This document shows positions 17,251 to 25,679 of a DNA stretch of 64,000 nucleotides, piece after piece. A program made the translations under genes and the position numbers. Position 1 is the stretch's first letter, and each line of letters opens with the position of its first letter. Location of the stretch: positions 434,001 through 498,000 of the forward strand of contig NZ_CP020330.1 in NCBI RefSeq assembly GCF_002043005.1, read 5' to 3'. The notes under the pieces are model-generated. The model made no database searches. It saw only the letters and a program-made list of their open reading frames with translations, and was not told where the DNA came from. The DNA is from Martelella mediterranea DSM 17316 (lineage in GTDB: Bacteria; Pseudomonadota; Alphaproteobacteria; Rhizobiales; Rhizobiaceae).

Positions 17251-18395
17251 GCACCGATTACAACGCCATGTCGGACGGCGATTTCCGCGCCATGATCCGC
17301 GATTTCGTCGAGAGCGAATATCCCGACATCCCCCGCTTTCCGCTGGAACGCCTGCACTGGGACGAGGTGAAGCCGTGGTACATGGCCCTGTCCCGGCGCG
17401 GCTTCCTGTGCCCGACATGGCCTGTCGAACATGGCGGCATGGGCCTTTCCGCCGGCAAGCACCTGATCATGATCGAGGAACTGGAGCGCTTCGGCGCGGC
17501 CCGCGTCCACGATATCGGCCCGGTCATGCTCGGGCCGCTGCTGCTGAAATACGGAACCGAAGAGCAGAAGACGCACTACCTGCCGCGCATCCTCTCGGGC
17601 CAGGACATCTGGGCGCAGGGTTATTCCGAGCCGGGCGCGGGTTCGGACCTTGCAGCCGTGCGCTGCGAGGCGGTGCGCGACGGCGATGAATGGGTCATCA
17701 ACGGCCAGAAGACCTGGACCACGCTCGGCATGGACGCCAACTGGATCTTCATTCTCGCCCGCACCGACAAGACCGTGAAGAAACAGGCCGGAATCAGCTT
17801 TCTTCTGGTGCCGATGGACGCGCCCGGCGTCACCACCCGCAATATCGAGAACCTCGCCGGCGAGGCCGAATTCTGCGAGGTATTCTTCGACGATGTCCGC
17901 GTGCCGCTGGACCACATCGTCGGCGGCGTCAACGAAGGATGGACCGCCGCCAAGGCGCTGCTCGGACACGAGCGGGTCTTCATCGGCGCGCCCCGTCTTT
18001 CGGCAAGCGCGCTGGCAAGGCTTGCCCATCTGGCGAAGCGCAACGGCATCTGGAACGATCCGGTTTTTCGCGACCGCTATGTCGCGCTGGAATGCGACAC
18101 GCGCGATCTGGGCGACCTGTTCCAGACCTATATGGACCGCCTGAAAGACGGACAGGAGATCGGCGCGGACGTCGCCATGCTGAAGATATTCCAGTCCGAG
18201 CTGTACCAGCGCATCTCGGAGCTGATCATGGAGATCGCCGGCCCCGAGGCTGGCCTGTCGCACCCGCCCGAAGGCGATCGTCGTCTGCATGCGGCGGCCA
18301 CTTATCTCTCGGCGCGCCCGATCACGATCTTCGGCGGCTCGACCGAAATCATGCGCAATGTTCTGTCAAAGGCCGTACTGGGCCTGCCGAACTGA
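17247..18395 (+). CDS. Acyl-CoA dehydrogenase (second of adjacent pair)
   Basis: A 382-residue acyl-CoA dehydrogenase with FAD-contacting GYSEPGAGSDLAAV near residue 128, WTTLGMDANW, and C-terminal IFGGSTEIMRNVLSKAVLGLP. The position of the usual catalytic Glu (YEGT) is Gly, so the base must lie elsewhere or in the partner subunit. It should oxidise an acyl-CoA to the enoyl-CoA, passing electrons to ETF. It begins at an ATGA overlap with the upstream gene and ends the first operon of the island. Substrate is unknown. Confidence 0.92.
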   Translation: MSTDYNAMSDGDFRAMIRDFVESEYPDIPRFPLERLHWDEVKPWYMALSRRGFLCPTWPVEHGGMGLSAGKHLIMIEELERFGAARVHDIGPVMLGPLLLKYGTEEQKTHYLPRILSGQDIWAQGYSEPGAGSDLAAVRCEAVRDGDEWVINGQKTWTTLGMDANWIFILARTDKTVKKQAGISFLLVPMDAPGVTTRNIENLAGEAEFCEVFFDDVRVPLDHIVGGVNEGWTAAKALLGHERVFIGAPRLSASALARLAHLAKRNGIWNDPVFRDRYVALECDTRDLGDLFQTYMDRLKDGQEIGADVAMLKIFQSELYQRISELIMEIAGPEAGLSHPPEGDRRLHAAATYLSARPITIFGGSTEIMRNVLSKAVLGLPN

Positions 18396-18410
18396 ACCGT
18401 ACGGCTTCAT

Positions 18411-18432
18411 TAAATCATAGAATTGACTTTTA
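18411..18432. promoter_or_regulatory. Shared palindrome, copy 2 (upstream of TAXI-TRAP operon)
   Basis: TAAATCA, six bases, TGACTTTTA, lying about 85 nt before the TTG start of the TAXI binding protein and 15 nt after the preceding stop. The core AAATCA-N6-TGACTT matches the sites at 14911 and 30585. Its placement between operons supports an operator role. Confidence 0.5.
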
Positions 18433-18517
18433 AACTCATAAGAGCCATGGTGGACATTATCGGGGCGTGGAGGCCGCGGTTATTTTTCCGGAAACGGATA
18501 CCAAGGGAGGATTTCGC

Positions 18518-19651
18518 TTGTTTCATTCTAACCTCATGAAGGGCACGGTCGTGGCCGTTGCCATGCTGACCGCCCCGGCGGCCTTTGCCCAGGACGATGT
18601 AACGCTGCCGAAGACGATGATCTGGACGTCCTACGATCTCGGCTCGACCGGCTATGTCGAAGCCTCGGCCATGGCCGACGCGCTGGACAAGAAATTCGGC
18701 ACCGCCGTGCGGCTGACGCCCTCGGGAACGGCCATTGGTCGCTTGCTGCCGCTGGTGCGCGGCCGCGCGAATTTCGGTTTCATGGGCAATGAGATTCTGT
18801 TCGCTTCGGATGGGACCTATGAGTTCGCGGCCGCCGATTGGGGCCCGCAGGACCTGCGGGTGCTGATGGGCCGCCCCGCCGCCGTCGGCCTTGTCGCCGG
18901 CAACGACACCGATGTCGAAACCATGGCTGACCTCAAGGGCGCCAGCGTCGGCTTCGTCGAGGCCAGCCCCTCGACCACGATGAATACCGAGGCCGCACTG
19001 GCCTTCGCCGGCCTGACGCCGGACGATGTGGAGAAGGTGATGTATCCCGGCTACGGCGCGATGATGTCGGCCTTCGTCGCTGGCGAGGTTGACGTCGTTC
19101 CGGTCACCACCACCGTGGCGGCACTACGTGAAGCCGAAGCCGGGCGCGGGTTCCACTGGCTGGACATGTCCGCCGACGATGCCGAGGGCTGGAAGCGCGT
19201 GACCGGGCGGGCAAGCCTGTTCCAGCCGATCACCATGACCAAGGGCGCCGGCATTTCCGAGGAAAACCCGGCCGAACTCTTGGGCTACAGCTATCCGCAG
19301 CTGACGACGCTGGCGACCACTGACGAGGACGAGGTCTACAACCTTCTGAAAGCGCTGGACCAGGCCTATCCGGACTACAAGGACGCCAATGCCGTGATGG
19401 CCAACTGGAAGCTGGAAGAGTCCGGCCGGACGCCGTCCGGCGCGCCTTTCCACCCCGGCGCGATCAAGTATCTCAAGGAACGCGGCATCTGGACGGAAGC
19501 CGACCAGGCCTGGAACGACCAGCGCATTGCCGAGATCGAAAAGAACAAGGAAATGTGGGCCGCCGCGACCAAAGCCGCCAAGGAGCAGGGTATCTCTTCG
19601 GACGGTTGGGTTGCTTTCTGGGAACAGTATCGTACTGAAAACGCACAGTAA
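18518..19651 (+). CDS. TAXI-family TRAP solute-binding protein
   Basis: A 377-residue exported binding protein of the TAXI type, which pairs with fused TRAP permeases. Signal peptide runs to about residue 25 (APAAFA/QDD). Typical blocks are TMIWTSYDLGSTGYVEASAMADAL, VRLTPSGTAIGRLLPLVRGRANFGFMGNE and LKGASVGFVEASPSTTMN. TTG at 18518 is used because AAGGGAGG lies 7 nt before it; the longer frame from 18467 would mask the signal peptide. It feeds the 647-residue permease, probably with the carboxylate that the CoA island degrades. Confidence 0.9.
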   Translation: MFHSNLMKGTVVAVAMLTAPAAFAQDDVTLPKTMIWTSYDLGSTGYVEASAMADALDKKFGTAVRLTPSGTAIGRLLPLVRGRANFGFMGNEILFASDGTYEFAAADWGPQDLRVLMGRPAAVGLVAGNDTDVETMADLKGASVGFVEASPSTTMNTEAALAFAGLTPDDVEKVMYPGYGAMMSAFVAGEVDVVPVTTTVAALREAEAGRGFHWLDMSADDAEGWKRVTGRASLFQPITMTKGAGISEENPAELLGYSYPQLTTLATTDEDEVYNLLKALDQAYPDYKDANAVMANWKLEESGRTPSGAPFHPGAIKYLKERGIWTEADQAWNDQRIAEIEKNKEMWAAATKAAKEQGISSDGWVAFWEQYRTENAQ

Positions 19652-19658
19652 TCCTGCT

Positions 19659-19685
19659 CGGGCGCGGCCGTTTGCGCCGCGCCCG
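19659..19685. other. Intercistronic hairpin between TAXI protein and permease
   Basis: Perfect 10-bp stem CGGGCGCGGC (19659-19668) / GCCGCGCCCG (19676-19685) with a 7-nt loop, 8 nt after the stop of the binding protein gene. It is very stable but without a T-run, so partial termination or mRNA protection is likely. Confidence 0.65.
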
Positions 19686-19723
19686 GCAATTCAGCCTCGC
19701 GCCCTGCCGACAGGATAAGGCCC

Positions 19724-21667
19724 ATGTCTTCTCAGATCATTCCGAACGCTCCCGGCGCGGCCAGGTTCTGGCAGCAGGAGGCCCAGCGCATCTCGGGCGC
19801 TGCATGGTTCGCCGTCATGGCGCTGTCCACCGTGGGCATCGCCATCATCGTCAACCAGATCTTCAACCTGCAGATCCTCGGCTGGCGGCCGATCAGCACG
19901 GCCTATTACTACATCGTGCTGGGCCTGTTCATGCCGGTGGCCTTTCTCGGCACGCCGGCGCGCCAGGCCGATGCGAGCCGGGTGCGCTGGTATGACTGGG
20001 TGCTGGCGGTGGCGGCCTTCGGCATCTGCATCTTCTTCTCGACCCGGACCGACGCCATCCTCTACCAGGGCTGGGAATTCGAAGCCCCGCCTTATGTGGT
20101 CGTGATGGCCACGTGCCTCGTTCTTCTATCATTGGAAGCCGTGCGCCGCTGCGCCGGCCTGCCGCTGCTCATCATCTGCGCGATCTTCGCGACATTCCCC
20201 CTTTATACCGGCCATATGCCGGGCTTCCTGTGGGGCGCGCAGATGAGCTTCAGCGAGACGGTGCTCAGCCATTCGCTGGGCGTGGAAAGCATTATCGGCA
20301 TCCCTCTGCGGGTGATCGCCGACCTTCTGATCGGCTTCATCCTGTTCGGTGTGGCGCTTACCGTTTCGGGCGGCGGCGCGTTTTTCATGGATCTCGCAAG
20401 CGCGCTCATGGGCCATGCGCGCGGCGGGCCGGCGAAGGTCGCGATCCTGTCCTCCGGCTTCTTCGGGTCGCTGTCGGGCAGCGTGATCTCCAACGTGATC
20501 TCGACCGGTTCGATGACCATCCCCACCATGAAGAAATGCGGCTATCCGGCGACCTATGCTGGCGCGGTGGAATCCTGCGCCTCGACGGGCGGCGCGCTGA
20601 TGCCGCCGGTCATGGGCTCGGTCGCCTTCGTCATGGCGTCGTTCATGAACGTGCCCTATGCCGATATCATGGTCGCGGCGACCGTGCCCGCGCTGCTGTT
20701 CTATCTTGTGCTGCTGATCCAGACCGACTGCTATGCGGCGCGCAACGGGCTGAAGGGCCTCCCGCGCGACCAGTTGCCGAAGCTGTGGCTGGTGCTGCGC
20801 TCGGGCTGGATTTACCTCGTCTCGCTCGTTGCGCTGGTCTGGCTGCTGCTCGCCACCAATGCCGAGGCGAAAGCTCCCTTCTACATCACCGTGCTGCTGG
20901 TCCTGACCGCGCTGTGGCGCGCCCGCAAGGATGGCATCGGCAAGCCGATCGTCACCATGATCCTCGAGGTCGGGACGACCATCGGCATGCTGGTCGGGGT
21001 GCTCGCGGGCGTCGGCATGGTCGTCGGATCGCTGGCGATCACCGGCGTCGGCAATGCCTTCAGCCGCGAACTGCTGCAATATGCCGGCGGCAATCCCTAT
21101 CTGCTGCTGCTCTTCGGCGCGGCCACCAGCTTTATCCTCGGCATGGGGATGACGGTTTCGGCCTGCTATATTTTCCTGGCGGTGGTCCTCGCGCCGGCGC
21201 TGACGGAGGCGGGATTCAGCCAAATGGCCGCTCACCTCTTCATCCTCTACTGGGCGATGCTGTCCTACATCACGCCGCCGGTGGCGATGGCTGCCGTCGC
21301 CGCCGCCTCGATCGCCAAGGCACCCGCCATGCAGACCGGCGTGACCGCGATGCGGCTTGGCGCGCTGCTGTTCGTGCTGCCCTTCCTGTTCGTGCTGAAC
21401 CCGAACCTGATCCTCGAAGGCGACGCGCTGCATGTCACGATGGCGGTCGGCACGGCCATCGTCTCGATCCTGATGCTGTCGGCCGCGTCGGAACGCTGGA
21501 TCTATATCCTCAACCGCTCCGCCAGGGGCTGGGAGGCGGTGGTCCTGCTTATCGGCGGGTTGTGCCTGCTGGTGCCGGAACGCATGTCCGACCTGATCGG
21601 GTTCGCCGCACTGGCGCTGGTCATGGGCCACGGCCTGCTGACGCGCAAGAAGGAGATTGCCGCATGA
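19724..21667 (+). CDS. TRAP transporter fused permease (4TM/12TM, TAXI type)
   Basis: A 647-residue integral membrane protein joining the small and large TRAP subunits. About 16-18 hydrophobic segments are visible. The large-subunit motifs include GGGAFFMDLASALMGHARGG near residue 222, SGSVISNVISTGSMTIPTM near 250, GGALMPPVMGSVAF near 290 and YITPPVAMAAVAAAS near 515. It lies 72 nt after its binding protein gene and overlaps the following hydrolase by 4 nt. It mediates ion-coupled uptake across the inner membrane. Confidence 0.94.
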   Translation: MSSQIIPNAPGAARFWQQEAQRISGAAWFAVMALSTVGIAIIVNQIFNLQILGWRPISTAYYYIVLGLFMPVAFLGTPARQADASRVRWYDWVLAVAAFGICIFFSTRTDAILYQGWEFEAPPYVVVMATCLVLLSLEAVRRCAGLPLLIICAIFATFPLYTGHMPGFLWGAQMSFSETVLSHSLGVESIIGIPLRVIADLLIGFILFGVALTVSGGGAFFMDLASALMGHARGGPAKVAILSSGFFGSLSGSVISNVISTGSMTIPTMKKCGYPATYAGAVESCASTGGALMPPVMGSVAFVMASFMNVPYADIMVAATVPALLFYLVLLIQTDCYAARNGLKGLPRDQLPKLWLVLRSGWIYLVSLVALVWLLLATNAEAKAPFYITVLLVLTALWRARKDGIGKPIVTMILEVGTTIGMLVGVLAGVGMVVGSLAITGVGNAFSRELLQYAGGNPYLLLLFGAATSFILGMGMTVSACYIFLAVVLAPALTEAGFSQMAAHLFILYWAMLSYITPPVAMAAVAAASIAKAPAMQTGVTAMRLGALLFVLPFLFVLNPNLILEGDALHVTMAVGTAIVSILMLSAASERWIYILNRSARGWEAVVLLIGGLCLLVPERMSDLIGFAALALVMGHGLLTRKKEIAA

Positions 21668-22470
21668 CCGCTCTATCCGTTCCCCTGCCCGATGGCATCA
21701 CGCTTCATGCCCGCATCGACGGCCCCGAGGGCGCGCCCTGCGTCGTCTTCGCAAACTCGGTCCTCACCGACATGTCGATCTGGGACGCACAGGCCGATGC
21801 GCTTTCGGACCGGTATCGCGTGCTGCGCTACGACCAGCGCGGGCATGGCGCGTCGGAGGCGAGCGCGGGCGCGATGGATTTCGCCCGCTACGGCGCCGAC
21901 CTGCTGGCGGTCATGGATGCGGCGGGCGTGGACCGCTGCGCCGTGGCCGGCCTGTCCATGGGCTGCCCCACGGCGCTTGCGGCACTTGCCGCGGCACCCG
22001 ACCGCTTCGCCGCCTTCATCGCCGTTGATGGCGTGATGCGCAGCGCCCCCGGCCGCGCGGCCTTCTGGACCGAGCGGCGCGAAACGGCGCTAAGCGACGG
22101 CATGGAAGCGATCGCCGCCTCTACCGCGCCGCGCTGGCTGCCGGGCGAGGCCGAGGACAACGCACTCAGCGCCCGTCTTCGCGCGATGATCGCGGGAACC
22201 AGCGTCGAGGGCTTTGCCGCCGCGACCTATGCGCTTTCGGATTATGACCAGACCACCGCGATCACCTGCCCGGTGCTGGGCATCGCCGGCGCCGAGGACG
22301 GCGCCATGCCCGACGCGGTGTCGAAACAGTTCGGCGGCATCCCCGGCGCGCGGATCGCGATCATACCCGGCGCGGGCCATCTGCCCAACTTCCAGAAACC
22401 CGAGGCCTTCAACGACGCCCTGCTGGCCTTTCTCGACCAGAACTACCCGACCACGAAGGAGCAAGCCTGA
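21664..22470 (+). CDS. Alpha/beta hydrolase (enol-lactonase PcaD-like)
   Basis: A 268-residue cytoplasmic alpha/beta hydrolase. The nucleophile elbow is GLSMG with S98, the final His lies in GAGHLPNFQKP, and the acid is probably in GAEDGAMPD. The start YDQRGHGASE region is typical of the 3-oxoadipate enol-lactonase group, though substrate cannot be inferred from that alone. The frame remains open 1.5 kb upstream through the permease gene, but ATG at 21664, overlapping the permease stop as ATGA, is the real start. It probably opens a lactone or cleaves an ester in the island's pathway. Confidence 0.88.
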   Translation: MTALSVPLPDGITLHARIDGPEGAPCVVFANSVLTDMSIWDAQADALSDRYRVLRYDQRGHGASEASAGAMDFARYGADLLAVMDAAGVDRCAVAGLSMGCPTALAALAAAPDRFAAFIAVDGVMRSAPGRAAFWTERRETALSDGMEAIAASTAPRWLPGEAEDNALSARLRAMIAGTSVEGFAAATYALSDYDQTTAITCPVLGIAGAEDGAMPDAVSKQFGGIPGARIAIIPGAGHLPNFQKPEAFNDALLAFLDQNYPTTKEQA

Positions 22471-23660
22471 TGCCAGGACCGCTGTCCCATATCCGCGTCC
22501 TCGATCTCAGCCGTATCATGGCGGGGCCGTGGAGCGGCCAGATCCTGGCCGATCTGGGCGCCGACGTCATCAAAATCGAGCGCGCGGGCGAAGGCGACGA
22601 CACCCGCCGCTGGGGCCCTCCCTTCCTGAAGGACAAGGACGGAAAGCCGACCAAGGAATCGGGCTATTACCTTTCGGTCAATCGGGGAAAGCGCTCGGTC
22701 GCGCTGGACCTGAAATCGGAAGAGGGCCGCGCTGCCGTGCGCGCGCTCGCCGCCCAGTCCGATATCGTGCTTGAGAATTTCAAGGCCGGAACACTGGAGC
22801 GGATGGGGCTTGGCTATGAGGATCTGCGGCAGGTAAACCCGCGCCTGATCTATTGCTCGATCACCGGATTCGGCCTTACCGGACCGATGAAGGACGACGC
22901 TGCCTACGACTTCATGATCCAGGCCATGGGCGGGCTGATGAGCGTAACCGGCGCGCCCGACGATGCGCCTGGCGGCGGCCCGCAGAAGGTGGGCGTCCCG
23001 ATCGTCGACATCATGACCGGCATGTATGCCACGATCGGGGTGCTGGCGGCGCTCGCCAATCGCGAGAAAACCGGCAAGGGCGATCATATCGACCTCGCCA
23101 TGCTGGACGTCTCGGTCGCGATGCTCGCCAATCAGGCGATGAACTATCTGGTCTCGGGCACCCCGCCGGTCAGGCGCGGCAACCGGCATCCGAACATCCA
23201 GCCCCAGAATGTCTATCCGGTGGCCGACGGCCACATCGTGCTGGCCGTTGGCAATGACGGACAATTCCGCAAATTCGCCGAGGTGATCGGCATGCCGGAA
23301 CTGGCCGACAATCCCGATTTCGCCACCAATCCCGGCCGGGTGGAGAATCTGCCCGCGCTGGAGGCGATCCTGTTTGAGGCGCTGGCGAAGAATGGCGTTG
23401 ACCACTGGGTTGCGGCCTTCGCAAGGGCCGGCGTCCCCTCCGGGCCGATCAACACCGTGGATCGCGTCTTCGAGGAACCGCAGGTTCAGCACCGAAAGAT
23501 GCTGCGCGACATCCCGCATCCATTGAGCGGAGATCTGAAACAGGTCGTCAGCCCCCTGAATTTCCGCAACGCGCCTCTGTCCTTCGACAAGGCCCCACCG
23601 CTCCTCGGCGAACACACGGACGACGTTCTGCGCGCGCTGGGACTGGAGACAACAGCATGA
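22470..23660 (+). CDS. Class III (CaiB/BaiF) CoA-transferase, second copy
   Basis: A 396-residue family III CoA-transferase. The predicted aspartyl nucleophile is D180 (IVDIMTG), with the conserved opening VLDLSRIMAGPWSGQILADLGADVIKIE. Its ATG shares one base with the hydrolase stop (TGATG), and its own stop overlaps the next ATG by 4 nt. It is a paralogue of the gene at 14994: residues around NRGKRSVALDLKS are encoded by an identical DNA stretch. It may use a downstream intermediate or a different acid from the first copy. Confidence 0.92.
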   Translation: MPGPLSHIRVLDLSRIMAGPWSGQILADLGADVIKIERAGEGDDTRRWGPPFLKDKDGKPTKESGYYLSVNRGKRSVALDLKSEEGRAAVRALAAQSDIVLENFKAGTLERMGLGYEDLRQVNPRLIYCSITGFGLTGPMKDDAAYDFMIQAMGGLMSVTGAPDDAPGGGPQKVGVPIVDIMTGMYATIGVLAALANREKTGKGDHIDLAMLDVSVAMLANQAMNYLVSGTPPVRRGNRHPNIQPQNVYPVADGHIVLAVGNDGQFRKFAEVIGMPELADNPDFATNPGRVENLPALEAILFEALAKNGVDHWVAAFARAGVPSGPINTVDRVFEEPQVQHRKMLRDIPHPLSGDLKQVVSPLNFRNAPLSFDKAPPLLGEHTDDVLRALGLETTA

Positions 23661-24286
23661 ACGACCAGACCACGCCTGCCCGCCCGAACGGAGGCCGGAT
23701 CAGCTTCCCCACGCCCGATACGATGACGGCAGAACAGCGCCAGGTCTACGAGCAGATCGTCTCCGGCCCAAGGGGGACGCTGGTTGGGCCGCTGCGCGCG
23801 GCGCTGCACAATCCGGCGCTCGCCGACCGCTGGCAACGCCTGGGCCAGGTGCTCCGGTTCGAGACGTCTATCCCCACGCATCTCAACGAACTGGCGATCC
23901 TGGTAACCGCGCGGCGCTGGAACAGCGATCTGGAATGGGGCATTCACGCCGGCGACGCCGAACGCGCCGGACTACCCCAGGCTTACATGCAGGCGATCCG
24001 CGATGGGGATTCCCCCGATTTCGGCAACGACGACGCGGCCCGCGAGGTCTATGAATTCGCCCGCCAGCTGCTGCAGACCGGCAATGTCGAGGACACGGCC
24101 TATGACGCCATTCTTGTCCGCTGGGGAGAGATGGGCGCGGTCGAACTGACGGCGGTGATCGGTTACTATTCGATGGTGGCAATGACGCTGAACGTCCATC
24201 GGGTTCCCCTGCCCGCCGGCATGGACGCGCCCCTTGACGGTCCCCGCGGCCAGCTCTTCACCATGCCTCCGGCGAAGGAGAGCTGA
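23657..24286 (+). CDS. Carboxymuconolactone decarboxylase family protein
   Basis: A 209-residue all-helical protein with the CMD pattern: LADRWQRLGQVLRFETSIPTHLNELAILVTARRWNSDLEWGIHAGDAERAGL, then GAVELTAVIGYYSMVAMTLNV near the end. The CxxC of AhpD-type peroxidase members is missing, so it is not a peroxiredoxin reductase; it may decarboxylate or isomerise a ring-derived acid. It overlaps both neighbours by 1-4 nt in a tightly packed operon (19724-25679). Exact activity is unknown. Confidence 0.85.
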   Translation: MNDQTTPARPNGGRISFPTPDTMTAEQRQVYEQIVSGPRGTLVGPLRAALHNPALADRWQRLGQVLRFETSIPTHLNELAILVTARRWNSDLEWGIHAGDAERAGLPQAYMQAIRDGDSPDFGNDDAAREVYEFARQLLQTGNVEDTAYDAILVRWGEMGAVELTAVIGYYSMVAMTLNVHRVPLPAGMDAPLDGPRGQLFTMPPAKES

Positions 24287-24915
24287 TGTTCTACGATCCC
24301 CGCCATCAGCCCCACGGCCTGCCGCACAATCCGTGGCTGGCCCTGATCGTGCCGCGGCCCATCGGCTGGATCTCGACCCTGTCGCCATCGGGCGTGGCCA
24401 ACCTTTCGCCTTATAGCTGCTTCAACGCGATTTCAGGCAAGCCGCCCTTCGTGATGTTCTCCTCCGACAGCCCCAAGCACAGCTATACCAACGCGGAGGC
24501 GACGGGCTATTTCTGCGTCAATATCGCAACCTACTCGCTGCGCGAGGCGATGAACCTGAGCTCCGCCTCATGGCCGGAGGGCGTGGACGAATTCGCCGAG
24601 GCCGGGCTGACGGCCGTGCCCTGCGAAAACATCCCCTGCCCCCGCGTGGCGGAATCGCCCGTGGCCGTGGAATGCATCGTGTCGCAGACGCTGACGCTGA
24701 CGCCCTCGACCGGAGCCGAATGCACCAACCGCATCGTCATCGGCGAGGTGGTCGGCATCCATATCGATGAAAGCGTGCTCAGCGATGACGGGCTTGTCGA
24801 TGTCGAACTGCTGCAGCCGCTCGGTCGGATGGGCTATATGGAATACACGGTCCCGCCGCGTTCGTTTACAATGACACGACCCCTCCTGGGCCCTGACGGA
24901 AAGATCAAGCCATGA
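24286..24915 (+). CDS. Flavin reductase-like FMN-binding split-barrel protein
   Basis: A 209-residue flavin reductase-like protein: PRPIGWISTLSPSGVANLSPYSCFNAISGKPPFVMFSS is the classic FMN-binding N-terminus, with DTAxNI-type EATGYFCVNIAT following. Such proteins reduce free flavin for monooxygenases or act as FMN enzymes alone. No monooxygenase gene is present in the island, so the second role or an unlinked partner must be considered. ATG at 24286 overlaps the preceding TGA by one base. Confidence 0.87.
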   Translation: MFYDPRHQPHGLPHNPWLALIVPRPIGWISTLSPSGVANLSPYSCFNAISGKPPFVMFSSDSPKHSYTNAEATGYFCVNIATYSLREAMNLSSASWPEGVDEFAEAGLTAVPCENIPCPRVAESPVAVECIVSQTLTLTPSTGAECTNRIVIGEVVGIHIDESVLSDDGLVDVELLQPLGRMGYMEYTVPPRSFTMTRPLLGPDGKIKP

Positions 24916-25679
24916 GCCATGAAACCCTGAGGCTGACGGTGGCGGACCACATCGCCACCATCACCATCGCCCGCCCGCCGGTGAATGCCCAGAACAACCG
25001 CTTTCGCGAGGAACTGGCCGGGGTGGTGGACAGCCTTGGCGACCGGCCCGACGTGCGCGTCATTGTGCTTACCGGCGAGGGCAAGGCTTTTTCCGCCGGC
25101 GCGGACCTCGCCGAGCGTCCGACCCAGGAGCCGGGACATTACACCGCCCACAACCGCCGCGTCCGGGCGAGCTTCGACTGCCTGCTGGAATGCCCCAAGC
25201 CGATCATCGCCGCCGTCAACGGCGCGGCCATCGGCGCCGGCTGCGTGACCGCGCTCTGCTGCGATATCATCGTGGCCTCGGAAAAGGGCTTCCTGCAGAT
25301 GACCGAGGTGAATGTCGGCCTTGCGGGCGGGGTCGCCCACGTACGCCGCCATTTCGGCGAGAGCGACGCGCGGCTGCTGATCATGACAGCACGGCGCATT
25401 TATGGACCCGACCTGCTGCGCATGAACGTCGCCTCGGCATGCACCGCGCCCGAGGAGTTAATGGAGACTGCCATGGGCATCGCCGCCGACATCGCGAAGG
25501 CCAGCCCCTCCGCCGTGCGCGCAGCGAAGAAGTCTTTTCAGGTGACCGAAGGTATGTCGATCTACGACGCCTACCGGTTCGAGCAGTCCCAGACCAAGGC
25601 TCTGTCCACTTCGGAAGACACCGCCGAGGCGATGGCCGCCTTTCGCGAAAAGCGCACGCCGGTCTTCAAGGGCTCTTAG
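24912..25679 (+). CDS. Enoyl-CoA hydratase/isomerase family protein
   Basis: A 255-residue crotonase-fold protein. The oxyanion-hole segment is AFSAGADLAE near residue 59 and NGAAIGAGCVTALCCD near 103. Of the two catalytic glutamates of classic hydratases, the second is present (E132 in MTEVNVGL), while the first is replaced by V112. It may therefore be an isomerase, hydrolase or retro-Claisen enzyme rather than a standard hydratase. It is the last gene of the rightward operon, and its stop overlaps the convergent GntR stop by 4 nt. Confidence 0.88.
   Translation: MSHETLRLTVADHIATITIARPPVNAQNNRFREELAGVVDSLGDRPDVRVIVLTGEGKAFSAGADLAERPTQEPGHYTAHNRRVRASFDCLLECPKPIIAAVNGAAIGAGCVTALCCDIIVASEKGFLQMTEVNVGLAGGVAHVRRHFGESDARLLIMTARRIYGPDLLRMNVASACTAPEELMETAMGIAADIAKASPSAVRAAKKSFQVTEGMSIYDAYRFEQSQTKALSTSEDTAEAMAAFREKRTPVFKGS

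Noticed and set aside
20113..22470. 785-codon frame that would fuse an unknown region to the alpha/beta hydrolase
   Set aside because: The upstream part is out of frame within the TRAP permease gene; the hydrolase starts at 21664 with ATGA coupling.
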